Shown here piece by piece: positions 53,169 to 63,148 of a DNA stretch of 64,000 nucleotides (its first letter is position 1; the number at the start of each line of letters is the position of its first letter). The notes beneath the pieces were generated by a model that made no database searches, had not been told where the DNA came from, and saw only the letters and a list, made by a program, of their open reading frames with translations. The translations under genes were made by a program, and so were the position numbers. The DNA is taken from NCBI RefSeq assembly GCF_946476835.1, contig NZ_CAMKWA010000006.1, positions 1-64,000 on the forward strand. The letters are read 5' to 3'. This DNA is from an uncultured Neokomagataea sp. Lineage in GTDB: Bacteria > Pseudomonadota > Alphaproteobacteria > Acetobacterales > Acetobacteraceae.

Positions 53169-53200
53169 CCCCATCTTCGTAAGAAGGTGGGGTTTTCTTT
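53169..53200 (+). terminator. Intrinsic terminator after the sulfite-reduction genes
   Basis: CCCCATCTTC and GAAGGTGGGG form a 10-bp stem (one G-T pair) around GTAA and run into TTTTCTTTTT. Confidence 0.88.
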
Positions 53201-54226
53201 TTAGAGGCGGGTGAGCCAGCCGCGCCGCCAGAACCAGAAGAGTGGTAGGGCGATGGAACTTAGCATGAGAAGTATGGCGAAGGGGTAACCGAAGCTCCAG
53301 TTTAGTTCTGGCATGATACGGAAGTTCATGCCGTAAATACCGGCGATGAGAGTGGGCATAATGCCGATGGAGCTGGCGACGGTTAGGATCTTCATGCCGT
53401 CATTTTGTTCAATGTTGATGAAGCCTAATGTGGCGTCCAGCAGGAACTGCACTTTGTTGTTTATTTGGGTGTTAAATTCGTTGAGTGAAGCGATGTCACG
53501 CCCTGCGATATCGAGGCGGTTGTGGAGTGGTTTGCTGGAGGTGTTTTCTGGGGTGGTGGGGCTTTGTGTGGATGGAAGCTCTTGTGTTGTGGCGGTATCG
53601 AGGTGAAGGCGGATGCGGTCGATGGAGAGGAGAGAATCACGGATCATTGAGGCGAGGTCGCCAGTATTACCGAGATGTTTGAGGGTTGTTCTGAGGGTAT
53701 GATTTGTACGAGCGCGCTTGCGTGAGCGGTGTTCATCGCTGCCGAAGACGTGGCGCGAGAGGGTGTCTAGGGTGTGGCCGACATTTTCGAGCAAATCGGC
53801 TAAGCGATTGATAATTTCTTCTATGAGGTCAGTCAGGAGACTTGTGGGGGTTGGAGAGGGTGTATCGGCTGTATGTTCGGCTAATGTGAGGCCAACTTCG
53901 TCAAAAGCAACGTAATCTGCGTAGCGGATGGTGACGAGATGGGTAGGAGACAGCACAAACCCGGCGGGGCGGGTGATGGGGCCTGTATCGTAGCGGCGGA
54001 TTAATGGGCCGGAGAGGTAGAGTATGCCATCACGTTCATAATGACGGGAGGAGCTTTCAATTTCGTTGAGTTCGGCTCGGCTAGGGAGATGGATGCCGAG
54101 TTTTTCTTGGGCGAGGTTGATTTCGGCTTCAGTGGGGTTGAGTAGGTCCACCCATGGGATGTTTTCGAGGCGTGTATGGGGGCCCATTTCGTAGGCGGGT
54201 GTACCGATGGGGCGGGTGAGGAGCAT
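53201..54226 (-). CDS. corA: CorA-family divalent metal transporter
   Basis: A 341-residue Mg2+/Co2+ channel of the CorA family. A large N-terminal cytoplasmic domain ends in a long helix. The two C-terminal membrane helices flank the signature IYGMNF, followed by MPELNWSFGYP, which forms the usual periplasmic loop; the protein ends in a basic RRGWL tail. The length is normal. The start is ATG 54226. Metal choice between Mg, Co and Ni cannot be read from sequence. Confidence 0.93.
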   Translation of the reverse strand: MLLTRPIGTPAYEMGPHTRLENIPWVDLLNPTEAEINLAQEKLGIHLPSRAELNEIESSSRHYERDGILYLSGPLIRRYDTGPITRPAGFVLSPTHLVTIRYADYVAFDEVGLTLAEHTADTPSPTPTSLLTDLIEEIINRLADLLENVGHTLDTLSRHVFGSDEHRSRKRARTNHTLRTTLKHLGNTGDLASMIRDSLLSIDRIRLHLDTATTQELPSTQSPTTPENTSSKPLHNRLDIAGRDIASLNEFNTQINNKVQFLLDATLGFINIEQNDGMKILTVASSIGIMPTLIAGIYGMNFRIMPELNWSFGYPFAILLMLSSIALPLFWFWRRGWLTRL

Positions 54227-54608
54227 GAAGGAGAGCCGTATGGGGTGGGGGTGTTCTATTATTTCATAGAATACGCGTAATGTATCATTTCTTTGGCATG
54301 TTGCAGAATTTTGGGAACGTCAAATCATTTTTTGGTAGTAGTGTGATTGGTGATTTCTAATTCTGTTCTAATATTTGTATCCCAATATTGGAGAGGAATT
54401 TGCCTTGCTAACCCTAGAATACAGGGGGGGCATGTTGTTGCGGTATGCGCTTGGAGTACTATTGTGAGCGACGGCGGAAAAAGATTGACGGTCGCATCTA
54501 TGAAGAAAGGGTATGAAGCAGAGAAAGGTGAATAAAAATTATCTTTGAGAGAGGCGCATAATGAACGCATAATTATTATGATGTAAAAACAATTATGCGG
54601 GTCATTTT
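54227..54608. other. Intergenic region without a recognised gene
   Basis: A 382-base AT-rich gap holding short open frames on both strands that match no known protein and lack ribosome sites. A G7 run (54424-54430) is present. Promoters for the divergent corA and retropepsin-like genes should lie here. Confidence 0.5.
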
Positions 54609-55608
54609 ATGAGACATTTTAGGTTTCTGCTGTGGCCTGTAAATATTTTATTGTGCGGTATTCTGGCGTTTGGGCGCGTATGCGCGACGGATATGGGCCT
54701 ATCGGCGTGTATTGATGGAGCTGTTGTGGTGCCGTTGCTGGGTGGGGGGGGATAGTCCCGTTATTCCAGTGACGGTGAATGATGTGGCGGCGGCGTTTTT
54801 TGTGAGCCCGGCATTGAAACATGTTTTTGTGCATAACGCTGGGGATTTGTGGTTTCCATCAGGGGCGAGACAGTTCTTGCGGGCGCAGGATGGGAACGTC
54901 GTGTCCTATGAGAATACGTATATTGATCAGCTTAAGATTGGTGATGTGTCTTTGCCGCTTGTTCCGGTGCTACGGGGTGATGGGGATGCGATGCAAAGTG
55001 TTGAGAAACGCCCGATCCTTGGCATTTTGGGGCGTGATTTTTTAAAGAATTCTGAGGTTCTTTTGGATGTGCCACACCGGCGTTTCGCGCTGTTTCAGTG
55101 GCAAAATGTGGCGGGGTGTGGGGATGATCTTTCACGCCTTTTTCAAGGAACGTCTTATGCGTTGGGGATGGATAGTGATGCTGGGGTGAGGGTGCAATTT
55201 GGGCGTGATGTACTGCGTTTTCAATTGGACCCGGATTTGGAGTGGAGTGTGATGCCGCTGTCTGAAGCGCATGATGTGGGTGTGTCGGATGAGATGCTGC
55301 AAGACGATCCGCATGAGACGACGCATTATGTGAGAACGTTGTTGGGTTTTCGGCATCATTTTCGAGGCGTGCAGGTGGGGGGATATAATATGCCTGCTTT
55401 GGATGTAGTGGTGCAGGATGGTATTCAGAATGGAGCATTGGGCGCTAATTTTTTTGCGTTGAACGTTGTATTATTTGATTTTCCGCATGGGCGGCTTGTT
55501 TTTCAGCCGACGGGTGACCGGAATGAAATGCCAAATTTGCATGTGCATTTTGATCAAGCGCAGAGTTTTATGACGTCGGTCACGGAGAAAAACGGATCGG
55601 TTCAATAA
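54609..55608 (+). pseudogene. Retropepsin-like exported protein split by a G8 run
   Basis: ATG 54609 opens a signal-peptide frame (FRFLLWPVNILLCGILAFG, then VCATDMG) that stops at TAG right after a G8 tract (54744-54751). The remaining body is open in the next frame to 55608. Removing one G joins them into a single protein of about 332 residues. The body resembles two retropepsin-like lobes: the first with ILGILGRDFLKNSEVLLDVP, the second with GALGANFFALNVVLFDFPHG. The catalytic DTGA motif is replaced by VHNAGDLW, so protease activity is unlikely. The G tract could be a slippage switch, a true mutation or a sequencing error. TrpB follows after 85 bases. Confidence 0.7.
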
Positions 55609-55693
55609 GAATGAGCTGACGTGCCCCGATGGACGGCAAGGGCAGGAATTGGTATCGCAGAAGACTATCGTTTTTGAAGTGAGTGTTAGTGCG

Positions 55694-56938
55694 ATGTCTG
55701 CTTCTTCTCCCGCCACACCGGCGCAGGTGACTCTTCCGAACTCGTTGCGGTCAGGGCCTGATGATCGCGGGTGGTTTGGAGAGTTTGGCGGGCGTTTTGT
55801 TGCTGAAACCTTGATGCCGCTTATTCTTGAGTTGGAAGAAGCGTATCGGGCAGCGCAAGCGGACCCTTCTTTTCAAAAAGAGCTCGCATTTTATTATAAA
55901 GATTATGTTGGTCGTCCAAGTCCGCTGTGGTTTGCACGGCGTTTGACGGAAACGCTTGGGGGAGCAAAAATTTACCTCAAGCGTGAAGAATTGAACCATA
56001 CGGGTTCGCATAAGCTGAACAACGTGATGGGGCAGATCCTTGTGGCGCGTCGTATGGGTAAGACCCGTATCGTCGCAGAGACAGGTGCAGGTCAGCATGG
56101 TGTGGCTACGGCGACGGTCTGTGCGTTATTTGGTTTGAAATGTACCATTTACATGGGCGCGACCGATGTTGAGCGTCAAAAGCCAAATGTGTTCCGCATG
56201 AACTTGCTGGGTGCTGAAGTGCGGCCAGTGACGGCGGGTGCGGGTACGCTGAAAGATGCCATGAATGAGGCCATGCGTGATTGGGTGGCCAATGTTGAAG
56301 ATACGTATTTTCTTGTAGGGACGGTTGCTGGGCCGCATCCGTATCCTGAGATGGTGCGGGACTTCCAGTCTATTATTGGAACGGAAACTAAAGAGCAGAT
56401 TATTGCGGCGGAAGGTCGTTTACCGGATGCTATCGTGGCTGCGATTGGTGGCGGTTCCAATGCAATGGGGATTTTCCATCCGTTCCTTGATGATGTTGAT
56501 GTGAAGTTGATTGGGGCGGAAGCGGCTGGTTTAGGGCTGGATTCGGGCAAGACGGCTGCGTCTCTTTCACGCGGTCGGCCGGGTGTGCTGCATGGAAACC
56601 GGACGTATTTGTTGCAAGATGCGGATGGGCAAATTGATGAAGCCCATTCGATTAGTGCAGGTTTGGATTATCCGGGTATTGGGCCAGAGCATTCATGGCT
56701 GAATGATATTGGTCGTGTTGAGTATGTGGGTGTGACGGATCAAGAGGCGTTGGATGCGTTTCAGGTCTGTTCGCGCCAAGAGGGAATTTTGCCGGCGTTG
56801 GAGTCTGCCCATGCTTTGGCGCATGTCATTAAAATTGCTCCCACGATGGGGAAAGATCAGATCATTGTTATGAATCTATCTGGGCGTGGAGATAAGGACA
56901 TCTTCACGGTTGCTCAGCACGTGGGGGTTGAACTGTGA
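55694..56938 (+). CDS. trpB: Tryptophan synthase beta chain
   Basis: A 414-residue PLP enzyme that joins indole and serine into tryptophan. The PLP Lys is in [11 protein letters not shown], the glutamate-containing [18 protein letters not shown] follows, and [16 protein letters not shown] binds the PLP phosphate. The frame is open further upstream, but ATG 55694 gives the normal N terminus before [19 protein letters not shown]. The usual trpF neighbour is not upstream here. The trpA start overlaps the trpB stop (GTGA). Confidence 0.97.
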   Translation: MSASSPATPAQVTLPNSLRSGPDDRGWFGEFGGRFVAETLMPLILELEEAYRAAQADPSFQKELAFYYKDYVGRPSPLWFARRLTETLGGAKIYLKREELNHTGSHKLNNVMGQILVARRMGKTRIVAETGAGQHGVATATVCALFGLKCTIYMGATDVERQKPNVFRMNLLGAEVRPVTAGAGTLKDAMNEAMRDWVANVEDTYFLVGTVAGPHPYPEMVRDFQSIIGTETKEQIIAAEGRLPDAIVAAIGGGSNAMGIFHPFLDDVDVKLIGAEAAGLGLDSGKTAASLSRGRPGVLHGNRTYLLQDADGQIDEAHSISAGLDYPGIGPEHSWLNDIGRVEYVGVTDQEALDAFQVCSRQEGILPALESAHALAHVIKIAPTMGKDQIIVMNLSGRGDKDIFTVAQHVGVEL

Positions 56939-57762
56939 GCCGTATTCAAGCGCGTTTTGAAGCACTGAAAGCAGAAGGGCGCGGGGCGCTCATTCCTTAT
57001 TTGCAGGCTTATGATCCGGATTTAGAGACGTCTTTGGCTTTGTTGAAGGCGATGCCAGGTGCGGGTGCGGATATTATTGAAGTTGGTATTCCGTTTTCTG
57101 ATCCATCAGCGGATGGTCCGACGATTCAGTTAGCCGCGCAGCGTGGTTTGAAGGCGGGGTCAACGTTGGCGGGCGTGCTTGAGATGATCAAGCGTTTCCG
57201 TCAAGGAGGTCAGGAAACGCCAATTGTACTGATGGGGTATTTGAATCCTATTCATACATATGGTGCGGAAGCATTTTGCCGTGATGCCACGCAAGCGGGT
57301 GTTGATGGTATTATTTTGGTTGATATGCCGACGGAAGAGGCAGTGTGGCTGCGGCCGCATGCCGAAGCATATGGGCTGGATATTATTGCGTTGGTTGCGC
57401 CGAATACGTCTCATGATCGTTTGGTGCATGTGCTGCGTGAGGCGCGTGGTTTTGTTTATTATGTGAGCATTACGGGTATTACGGGGACGGCGAGTGCATC
57501 TGAGGCGCAATTGAAGGATGCTGTGCCGAAGGTAAAGGCTGTAACATCGGTTCCGGTAGCGATTGGTTTTGGTATCTCAACCCCGGAGCAGGCGCGGGTG
57601 GCTTCTCAGATTGGCGATGCTGCGGTGGTGGCTTCGACGCTGATTCGGACGCTGGCGTCTACGTTGGTGGATGGGCGGGCCACAGAGAGCACGGTGCCTG
57701 CGGTGATTCGGCAAATTGAGGCATTGGCGCAGGCCGTACGCAGTGTTGAAGGTGTTTCTTAA
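56935..57762 (+). CDS. trpA: Tryptophan synthase alpha chain
   Basis: A 275-residue TIM-barrel subunit that releases indole from indole-3-glycerol phosphate. [20 protein letters not shown] carries the catalytic Glu and the substrate loop Asp. [13 protein letters not shown] and [10 protein letters not shown] are typical. It starts at GTG overlapping trpB by four bases. Its end overlaps the convergent hdeD-like gene by four bases. Confidence 0.97.
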   Translation: MSRIQARFEALKAEGRGALIPYLQAYDPDLETSLALLKAMPGAGADIIEVGIPFSDPSADGPTIQLAAQRGLKAGSTLAGVLEMIKRFRQGGQETPIVLMGYLNPIHTYGAEAFCRDATQAGVDGIILVDMPTEEAVWLRPHAEAYGLDIIALVAPNTSHDRLVHVLREARGFVYYVSITGITGTASASEAQLKDAVPKVKAVTSVPVAIGFGISTPEQARVASQIGDAAVVASTLIRTLASTLVDGRATESTVPAVIRQIEALAQAVRSVEGVS

Positions 57763-58313
57763 TCTACGAATCGTGTGGTGACGGCGAGGATGAGGGAGGC
57801 TGTTCCGGCGACGAGAAGTTCGAGCGCGAGCAGTCCCCCAAGCAGCCATGATGTGGACCACGGTAGGCTGAGATAGAGTAAAATGCCTGTCATGGAGGTG
57901 AAGCACCCGCTCATGGCGATGATGATCCAGTTGCGTACGTCGCGGTGGGTGCAGGCCCAGAATGTGCGGGCGAGTCCGGCAAAACCAAGACAGGTGAGTA
58001 GAATGAAGGTGAGGAGTGGGGAGCCTCCGTCTGGTTCATCAATCAGGGCTGCGCCGCCAACCAAGTAAAATGTGGCTGATAGACTGGTGAGCCAAATGGT
58101 TGAGTAGGAAACAGTCCGGTGTTTCTGTCCAAAGATAATTTGCATGGTGCCGCGTAGTAATAGGGTCGCAGCGAGAATTGTATTATTTGTTGGGTCTGTC
58201 AGAAGAACTGTGAGCGTATTAATGGCACATAATGTGAACAAGAAAAGACTGACCTGAAAACTTCCATGTATCAGGAGGCCGGATTTCAAAATGCTATTTT
58301 TTATAGGGGGCAT
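57759..58313 (-). CDS. HdeD-family membrane protein
   Basis: A 184-residue inner-membrane protein with about six membrane helices in three hairpins (10-30, 38-56, 65-85, 92-112, 122-142, 150-175). The pattern ILAATLLLRGTMQIIFG and LLGGLLALELLVAGTASLI fits HdeD-type acid-resistance proteins, which would suit an acid-producing bacterium. It lies between trpA and accD on the opposite strand. Function in this organism is inferred. Confidence 0.8.
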   Translation of the reverse strand: MPPIKNSILKSGLLIHGSFQVSLFLFTLCAINTLTVLLTDPTNNTILAATLLLRGTMQIIFGQKHRTVSYSTIWLTSLSATFYLVGGAALIDEPDGGSPLLTFILLTCLGFAGLARTFWACTHRDVRNWIIIAMSGCFTSMTGILLYLSLPWSTSWLLGGLLALELLVAGTASLILAVTTRFVD

Positions 58314-58548
58314 TATAGGTCTATATGGGCTAAGATTAGAGCATAATAAGTATAACGTATTTGTGTGGGTTTGTTTGTAACCTTATTTGTCTATTCGAAG
58401 TTTTTTTGGTTTCCGTCAGGAGGCTGGCGTAAATGCTGTGTGAGGGGTAGAACGCGCATAACAAGACCGAGGGGCCCGGTTGGTGGTCCCGATTTTAAAC
58501 CCGCTGGGCTGTTGTGTAAGGCCGGTGGGGAGAGAGTGACGAGGCACT
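58314..58548. other. Promoter/leader region before accD
   Basis: A 235-base gap with an AT-rich first half and a GC-rich second half containing GGGGCCC and a GACGAGG ribosome site before accD. No gene seen. Confidence 0.5.
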
Positions 58549-59421
58549 ATGAGCTGGTTAACTGAGTATGTACGCCCGAAACTGCGTGGCCTTTTACAAC
58601 GCGAAGTTCCGGATAACCTGTGGGCTAATTGTGATTCCTGCTCACAGATGGTTCTGGTGAAAGAGCTGGAGCGTGCGCAGAAGGTGTGTCCGCATTGTGG
58701 GCATCATATGCGTGCGACGGCGCGTGAGCGTATGGCATGGACGTTTGATGGTGGGGAATATACCTGCATTGACGTGCCGAAAGTCCCGGTTGACCCGCTG
58801 AACTTCCGTGATTCTAAGCGTTATACCGACCGTTTGAAGGATGCGCGTAACAAGTCTCAATTAGATGAGGCCTTGTTGGTGGCGCATGGTAAGGTTCAGG
58901 GGCAGGATGCGGTTGTCGCCGTAATGGCACCTGAGTTCTTGTTGGGTACGATGGGTGCTGCACTGGGTGAAGCCTTTGTAGCGGCTTGTCGTTTGGCTGT
59001 GCTGCAAAAGGCACCGTTGATTGTATACACGGCATCGGGTGGTGCGCGTATGCAGGAAGGCGCTGTGAGCTTGATGCAAATGCCGCGCACGACGATTGGT
59101 GTGCAGATGCTGCGTGAAGCTGGCCTGCCTTATATTGTGGTGTTTACGAACCCGACGACGGGTGGTGTGTCGGCATCATTCGCGATGTTGGGTGATGTGC
59201 ACGTTGCGGAGCCGAATGCGTTGATTGCGTTTGCGGGGCCACGCGTGATTCAGGATACGGTGCGTGAGAAGTTGCCAGAGGGCTTCCAGCGTTCTGAATA
59301 TCTGCGTGAGCACGGTATGGTTGATATTGTAGAGAAGCGCTCTGAGTTGACGGCTCTACTTGGGCGTTTGATTGGGATGCTGACCAAGCAGCCTGCCCCT
59401 GTTTCTGAAGTAGCTGAGTAA
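58549..59421 (+). CDS. accD: Acetyl-CoA carboxylase carboxyltransferase beta subunit
   Basis: A 290-residue subunit of acetyl-CoA carboxylase, which makes malonyl-CoA for fatty acid synthesis. The N-terminal zinc finger has Cys28, Cys31, Cys47 and Cys50 (CDSC and CPHC). The crotonase-fold core shows ASGGARMQEGAVSLMQM and NPTTGGVSASFAMLGD. It is followed after 6 bases by folC, the common accD-folC pair. Confidence 0.97.
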   Translation: MSWLTEYVRPKLRGLLQREVPDNLWANCDSCSQMVLVKELERAQKVCPHCGHHMRATARERMAWTFDGGEYTCIDVPKVPVDPLNFRDSKRYTDRLKDARNKSQLDEALLVAHGKVQGQDAVVAVMAPEFLLGTMGAALGEAFVAACRLAVLQKAPLIVYTASGGARMQEGAVSLMQMPRTTIGVQMLREAGLPYIVVFTNPTTGGVSASFAMLGDVHVAEPNALIAFAGPRVIQDTVREKLPEGFQRSEYLREHGMVDIVEKRSELTALLGRLIGMLTKQPAPVSEVAE

Positions 59422-59427
59422 AACATT

Positions 59428-60771
59428 ATGGCGGGTGAGGGAGCGCCGGCGGTGCTGGCAAGTGAGTATCGTGGGCGCCCTGGTGCGGTCTTGGCGCGGC
59501 TTCAAGCGTTGTATCCAAAGCTGATTGATCTGTCTTTGGGGCGTTTGGAAGCGCTTTTGGCGCGTTTGGGTAATCCTGAACGGCATCTCCCGCCTGTTGT
59601 GCATGTGGCTGGAACGAACGGTAAGGGCAGCACCTGTGCGAATCTGCGAGCCATTGCTGAAGAAGCGGGCTGGCGTGTGCATGTGATGACCAGCCCGCAT
59701 CTGGTGGATGTGACCGAGCGGTTCCGCGTAGCAGGGCGTTTGGTGACGGAAGATGCGCTTGTTGAAGTCCTTGAAGAAGTGGAGCGCGTGAATGACGGCG
59801 CGCCGATTACGGTTTTTGAGGTTTTGACAGCGGCTGGTTTTTTGCTGTTTTCTCGCAACCCTGCGGATTTGGTTGTTTTTGAAGTTGGGCTTGGTGGGCG
59901 TTTAGATGCGTCTAATGTGATCCCGGCGCCGCATATGTGTGTGATTACGCCGATCAGTTTGGATCATCAGGCGTTTTTGGGCGATACGCTGGCAGAGATT
60001 GCGGCGGAGAAGGCTGGGATTATTAAGCCGGGCGTTCCTGTGGTGACAGCGCCTCAAAAGCCTGCAGCATTGGCTGTTATCCGTGAGCAAGCAGCGGCAA
60101 TGAATGCGCCGCTTTATGTGGTCGGGCAGGATATTACGGTTTCGGACACGGTTGATGGGTTGGTGTATCGGGATGCATTAGGCTCATTGTCCTTGCCGCG
60201 TCCGGGGTTGTTGGGGCCGCATCAAGCGTTGAACTCTGCGGGAGCGGTTGCTGCTCTGCGTCATGCGAGTTTGGATGTGCCTCAGGCCGCTTATGCTGGA
60301 ATTGCGAAGGCTGTGTGGCCTGCACGTTTGCAGTCCTTGCATGGGACCTTAGCAAGGCTTCTGCCTGATGGGTGGGAGCTGATTTTAGATGGTGGGCATA
60401 ATCCCGGTGCAGGTGCTGCGTTGGCGCGTGTGATGACGGAGTGGAAAGATCAACCGATCCATGTGATTGCGGGTGTGAAGCAGAGCAAGGATGTTGGCGG
60501 CTTTTTGGCGCCACTTTTGGATGCTGCGACGAGTGTCTGGGCTGTTTCTGAGCTAGGCCAGCATATGGCGACCTCTGTTGATGAGATTATTGCGGCATCT
60601 GGCGGGCGTGCGAAGGCTGGCCCTACGGTACGTGAAGCGCTGTTAGCGCTCGCTCAGCAGGCTCAAGCTGAGAATGTTGGGCGTGCTGTGCCGCCAGCGC
60701 GTGTGTTGGTGTGTGGTAGTTTGTATTTGGCGGGCGTGGTGCTGCAACAAGATGGCTGGGTTGCCCAATAA
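59428..60771 (+). CDS. folC: Folylpolyglutamate synthase / dihydrofolate synthase
   Basis: A 447-residue Mur-ligase-type enzyme that adds glutamate to folates. The ATP-binding loop is VAGTNGKGSTCANL, followed by MTSPHLVDVTERFRV. FEVGLGGRLDASNVI and ITPISLDHQAFLG bind substrate and Mg, and LILDGGHNPGAG lies in the C-terminal domain. It lies directly downstream of accD. Confidence 0.95.
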   Translation: MAGEGAPAVLASEYRGRPGAVLARLQALYPKLIDLSLGRLEALLARLGNPERHLPPVVHVAGTNGKGSTCANLRAIAEEAGWRVHVMTSPHLVDVTERFRVAGRLVTEDALVEVLEEVERVNDGAPITVFEVLTAAGFLLFSRNPADLVVFEVGLGGRLDASNVIPAPHMCVITPISLDHQAFLGDTLAEIAAEKAGIIKPGVPVVTAPQKPAALAVIREQAAAMNAPLYVVGQDITVSDTVDGLVYRDALGSLSLPRPGLLGPHQALNSAGAVAALRHASLDVPQAAYAGIAKAVWPARLQSLHGTLARLLPDGWELILDGGHNPGAGAALARVMTEWKDQPIHVIAGVKQSKDVGGFLAPLLDAATSVWAVSELGQHMATSVDEIIAASGGRAKAGPTVREALLALAQQAQAENVGRAVPPARVLVCGSLYLAGVVLQQDGWVAQ

Positions 60772-60887
60772 GGGGGGCTTCTTGTTGAAGGTCATAACGT
60801 GGGTTCTTTTGCCGCGCGGGTAGCTGATAGCGTGGTTACGTGTTGATATTTTAATGTGTTTTTTGTGGTGAGTGGGTGTCAGGGCGT

Positions 60888-62396
60888 ATGAGTGAAGCGA
60901 ATGTGGTGGCCGCTGGGCAGGATGCATCAGAAGGTGGGCTGACAGCCCTTTTACGGCGTGCGCTTCCGTCCAGCATGCAGGCAGAGCAAGCTTTGCTGGG
61001 TGCGATTCTGACCAATAATAAAGCCTATGAGCGGGTTTCGGATTTTTTGGAGCCGGGGCATTTTGCGGATGCGGTGAATGGCCGCATTTATGAGGCGATT
61101 GCGCGGCGTATTGAGCGTGGGCAGTTAGCAGATCCGGTGACCATGCGTGCTGAGTTTGAGCATACAGGTGTACTGGAAGCTGCTGGTGGGCCAGCTTATT
61201 TAGCGAAGTTGCTCACGGCGATGGTGGGCATTGTGAATGCGGGCGATTATGGCCGTGTTATTCATGATGCGTGGATACGGCGTCAGTTGATTGAAATTGG
61301 CGAGACCACTGTGAACAACGCGTATGGTGCGCGTCCGGATTTGGATGGTGCGGATCAGATTTCCGCCTCGGAAGAAGCCTTGTTCAGCTTGGCGACAGAA
61401 CGCGGGCAAGATGGTGGATTTGTTTCTTTCGGTGGTGCGCTGACGACGGCGGTTAAGATTGCCGAAGAAGCGTTTCAGCGCACGGGTGATGTTGTTGGCC
61501 TGACGTCGGGTTTGCGTGATTTGGATAAGCGGACGGGTGGTTTGCATCCTTCCGATTTGATTATTCTTGCGGGTCGTCCCGCGATGGGTAAGACGGCTTT
61601 GGCGACGAAAGTTGCGTTTTCGGCTGCGCGTGCACTGATGCGCGATGCCGAGGAAGGCAATACGAAGCCAAAGGGTTCTGTCGCGATTTTCTCACTGGAA
61701 ATGTCGGCGGAGCAGTTGGCGACGCGTATTTTATCCAGTGAAGCGGAAGTGTCGGGCGAAAAAATTCGTCGTGGCGATATCGGGCAGAAAGAGTTTGATC
61801 GCTTTGTGCGGGTGTCACGCGAGCTTCAGTCCTTACCGCTTTATATTGATGATACGCCTGCCATTTCGCTGTCTGCCATGCGTACGAGGTGCCGTCGTTT
61901 GGCGCGTACGCAGGGTTTGAGCCTTGTAGTAGTCGATTATTTGCAACTGATGCGCCCGGCGATTGGGACGCGGCCGGAAAGTCGTGTGTTGGAAATTTCG
62001 ATGATTACGCAGGGTTTGAAGGCCATTGCGAAGGAATTATCGGTTCCGGTTATTGCATTGTCTCAGTTGTCTCGTCAGGTGGAATCACGTGAAGATAAGC
62101 GGCCGATGTTGTCTGACTTGCGTGAATCAGGCTCGATTGAGCAGGACGCGGATGCGGTGATGTTTGTGTATCGTGATGAGTATTATCTTCAGCAGCGTAT
62201 GCCGAAGGATAGTGCTTATGACAGCAATGATAAGTTCCAAGTGGCGACGGAAGAGTGGCAGCGCAAAATGGCGCTCGTTCATAATAAGGCTGAGTTGATT
62301 CTTGAGAAACAGCGTCATGGCCCGACGGGTACGGTGCAGTTGTATTTTGAAGGTGAATTTACGCGCTTTGGTGATTTGGATTTGATCCACGAGTGA
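60888..62396 (+). CDS. dnaB: Replicative DNA helicase DnaB
   Basis: A 502-residue hexameric helicase that unwinds DNA at the replication fork. The N-terminal domain begins with MQAEQALLGAILTNNKAYE. The RecA-like domain has Walker A LAGRPAMGKTALA, FSLEMSAEQLATRI and Walker B VVDYLQLMR. LSQLSRQVESREDKRP is the conserved arginine-finger region. The frame is open to GTG 60876; ATG 60888 is preferred. No intein is seen. A strong terminator follows. Confidence 0.96.
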   Translation: MSEANVVAAGQDASEGGLTALLRRALPSSMQAEQALLGAILTNNKAYERVSDFLEPGHFADAVNGRIYEAIARRIERGQLADPVTMRAEFEHTGVLEAAGGPAYLAKLLTAMVGIVNAGDYGRVIHDAWIRRQLIEIGETTVNNAYGARPDLDGADQISASEEALFSLATERGQDGGFVSFGGALTTAVKIAEEAFQRTGDVVGLTSGLRDLDKRTGGLHPSDLIILAGRPAMGKTALATKVAFSAARALMRDAEEGNTKPKGSVAIFSLEMSAEQLATRILSSEAEVSGEKIRRGDIGQKEFDRFVRVSRELQSLPLYIDDTPAISLSAMRTRCRRLARTQGLSLVVVDYLQLMRPAIGTRPESRVLEISMITQGLKAIAKELSVPVIALSQLSRQVESREDKRPMLSDLRESGSIEQDADAVMFVYRDEYYLQQRMPKDSAYDSNDKFQVATEEWQRKMALVHNKAELILEKQRHGPTGTVQLYFEGEFTRFGDLDLIHE

Positions 62397-62419
62397 TGTG
62401 TTGAAAATGTGATGTGTGT

Positions 62420-62449
62420 GCCCCGTACAGGTTTGTGCGGGGCTTTTTT
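62420..62449 (+). terminator. Intrinsic terminator after dnaB
   Basis: GCCCCGTAC and GTGCGGGGC form a 9-bp stem (one G-T pair) around a 6-base loop and run into T6. Confidence 0.92.
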
Positions 62450-62610
62450 ATGGGGGGTGGGGATGTCTTTCTCTGAGGTAAAAAGCAGAAGAGAGGCTGT
62501 TGAAAATGTGGTGGTGGAAGAGTTGGAGATCATGTTTCGTGGTAGGAGGCCTTCCAATCGGCCTCGCGTGTTTTTGGGCTCATTATTGATAAAAAGAATA
62601 AAGTTTTTCT

Positions 62611-63036
62611 TTAGTCGTCTAAACGTACACGGCGATTTTTTTTAACGTCGGAGCGGCGGGATTTGCCGTCTAGTCTTCTTTGCTTGGCTGCTTTTCCGGG
62701 GCGGGTTGGGACGCGGAAAGCTTTGCGCTGGGCGGCTTCACGGATCATGTCTGATAGGCGCTCGAGAACGTCTTCGCGGTTGCGGAGTTGGGTACGAAAT
62801 TTGCGTCCTGTTAAGACAATTTCCCCATTTTGTGTGCCTCGGCTTCCTGCAATTTGTAGGAGTTTGTGTTTTACGCGGTCTGGCAGGGTGGAAGCTGTGA
62901 GGACGTTGAAGCGCAATTGGGCGGCTGATGCGATCTTATTGACGTTTTGTCCGCCGGACCCGGTCGAAAGAATGTAGGTTATGGTGACGTCTTCTTCATA
63001 AAACCCGACATGGGGCGCAATGTCTCGGTAGCCCAT
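62611..63036 (-). CDS. arfB: Alternative ribosome-rescue factor ArfB (peptidyl-tRNA hydrolase)
   Basis: A 141-residue protein that frees stalled ribosomes by hydrolysing peptidyl-tRNA. The GGQ motif is at residues 28-30 (STGSGGQNVNK). The C-terminal tail is basic and should enter the empty mRNA channel (KAAKQRRLDGKSRRSDVKK and onward). ATG 63036 is chosen over the adjacent TTG. The length is typical of ArfB/YaeJ. Confidence 0.94.
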   Translation of the reverse strand: MGYRDIAPHVGFYEEDVTITYILSTGSGGQNVNKIASAAQLRFNVLTASTLPDRVKHKLLQIAGSRGTQNGEIVLTGRKFRTQLRNREDVLERLSDMIREAAQRKAFRVPTRPGKAAKQRRLDGKSRRSDVKKNRRVRLDD

Positions 63037-63148
63037 CAACTGGATGCCTCTAGGGAGAGTGTATGGTGTGGCGAGGCATTATTATAGGGCAAGATGAGAA
63101 ATAAGGGAGCAGCATCTTGGAGGAGCTGTTCTCCGTCTTATAGAAAGA

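Noticed and set aside
54325..54570. Overlapping short frames on both strands upstream of the retropepsin-like gene
   Set aside because: No ribosome site, no recognisable family, and they sit in the AT-rich promoter region.
60888..62396. Possible intein in DnaB
   Set aside because: The length and continuous motifs (Walker A, Walker B, arginine finger) show an uninterrupted helicase.
62463..62645. Short open frame (MSFSEVKSRREAVENVVVE start) between dnaB and arfB
   Set aside because: It has no good ribosome site, ends inside the 3' end of arfB and matches nothing known; possible but not supported.
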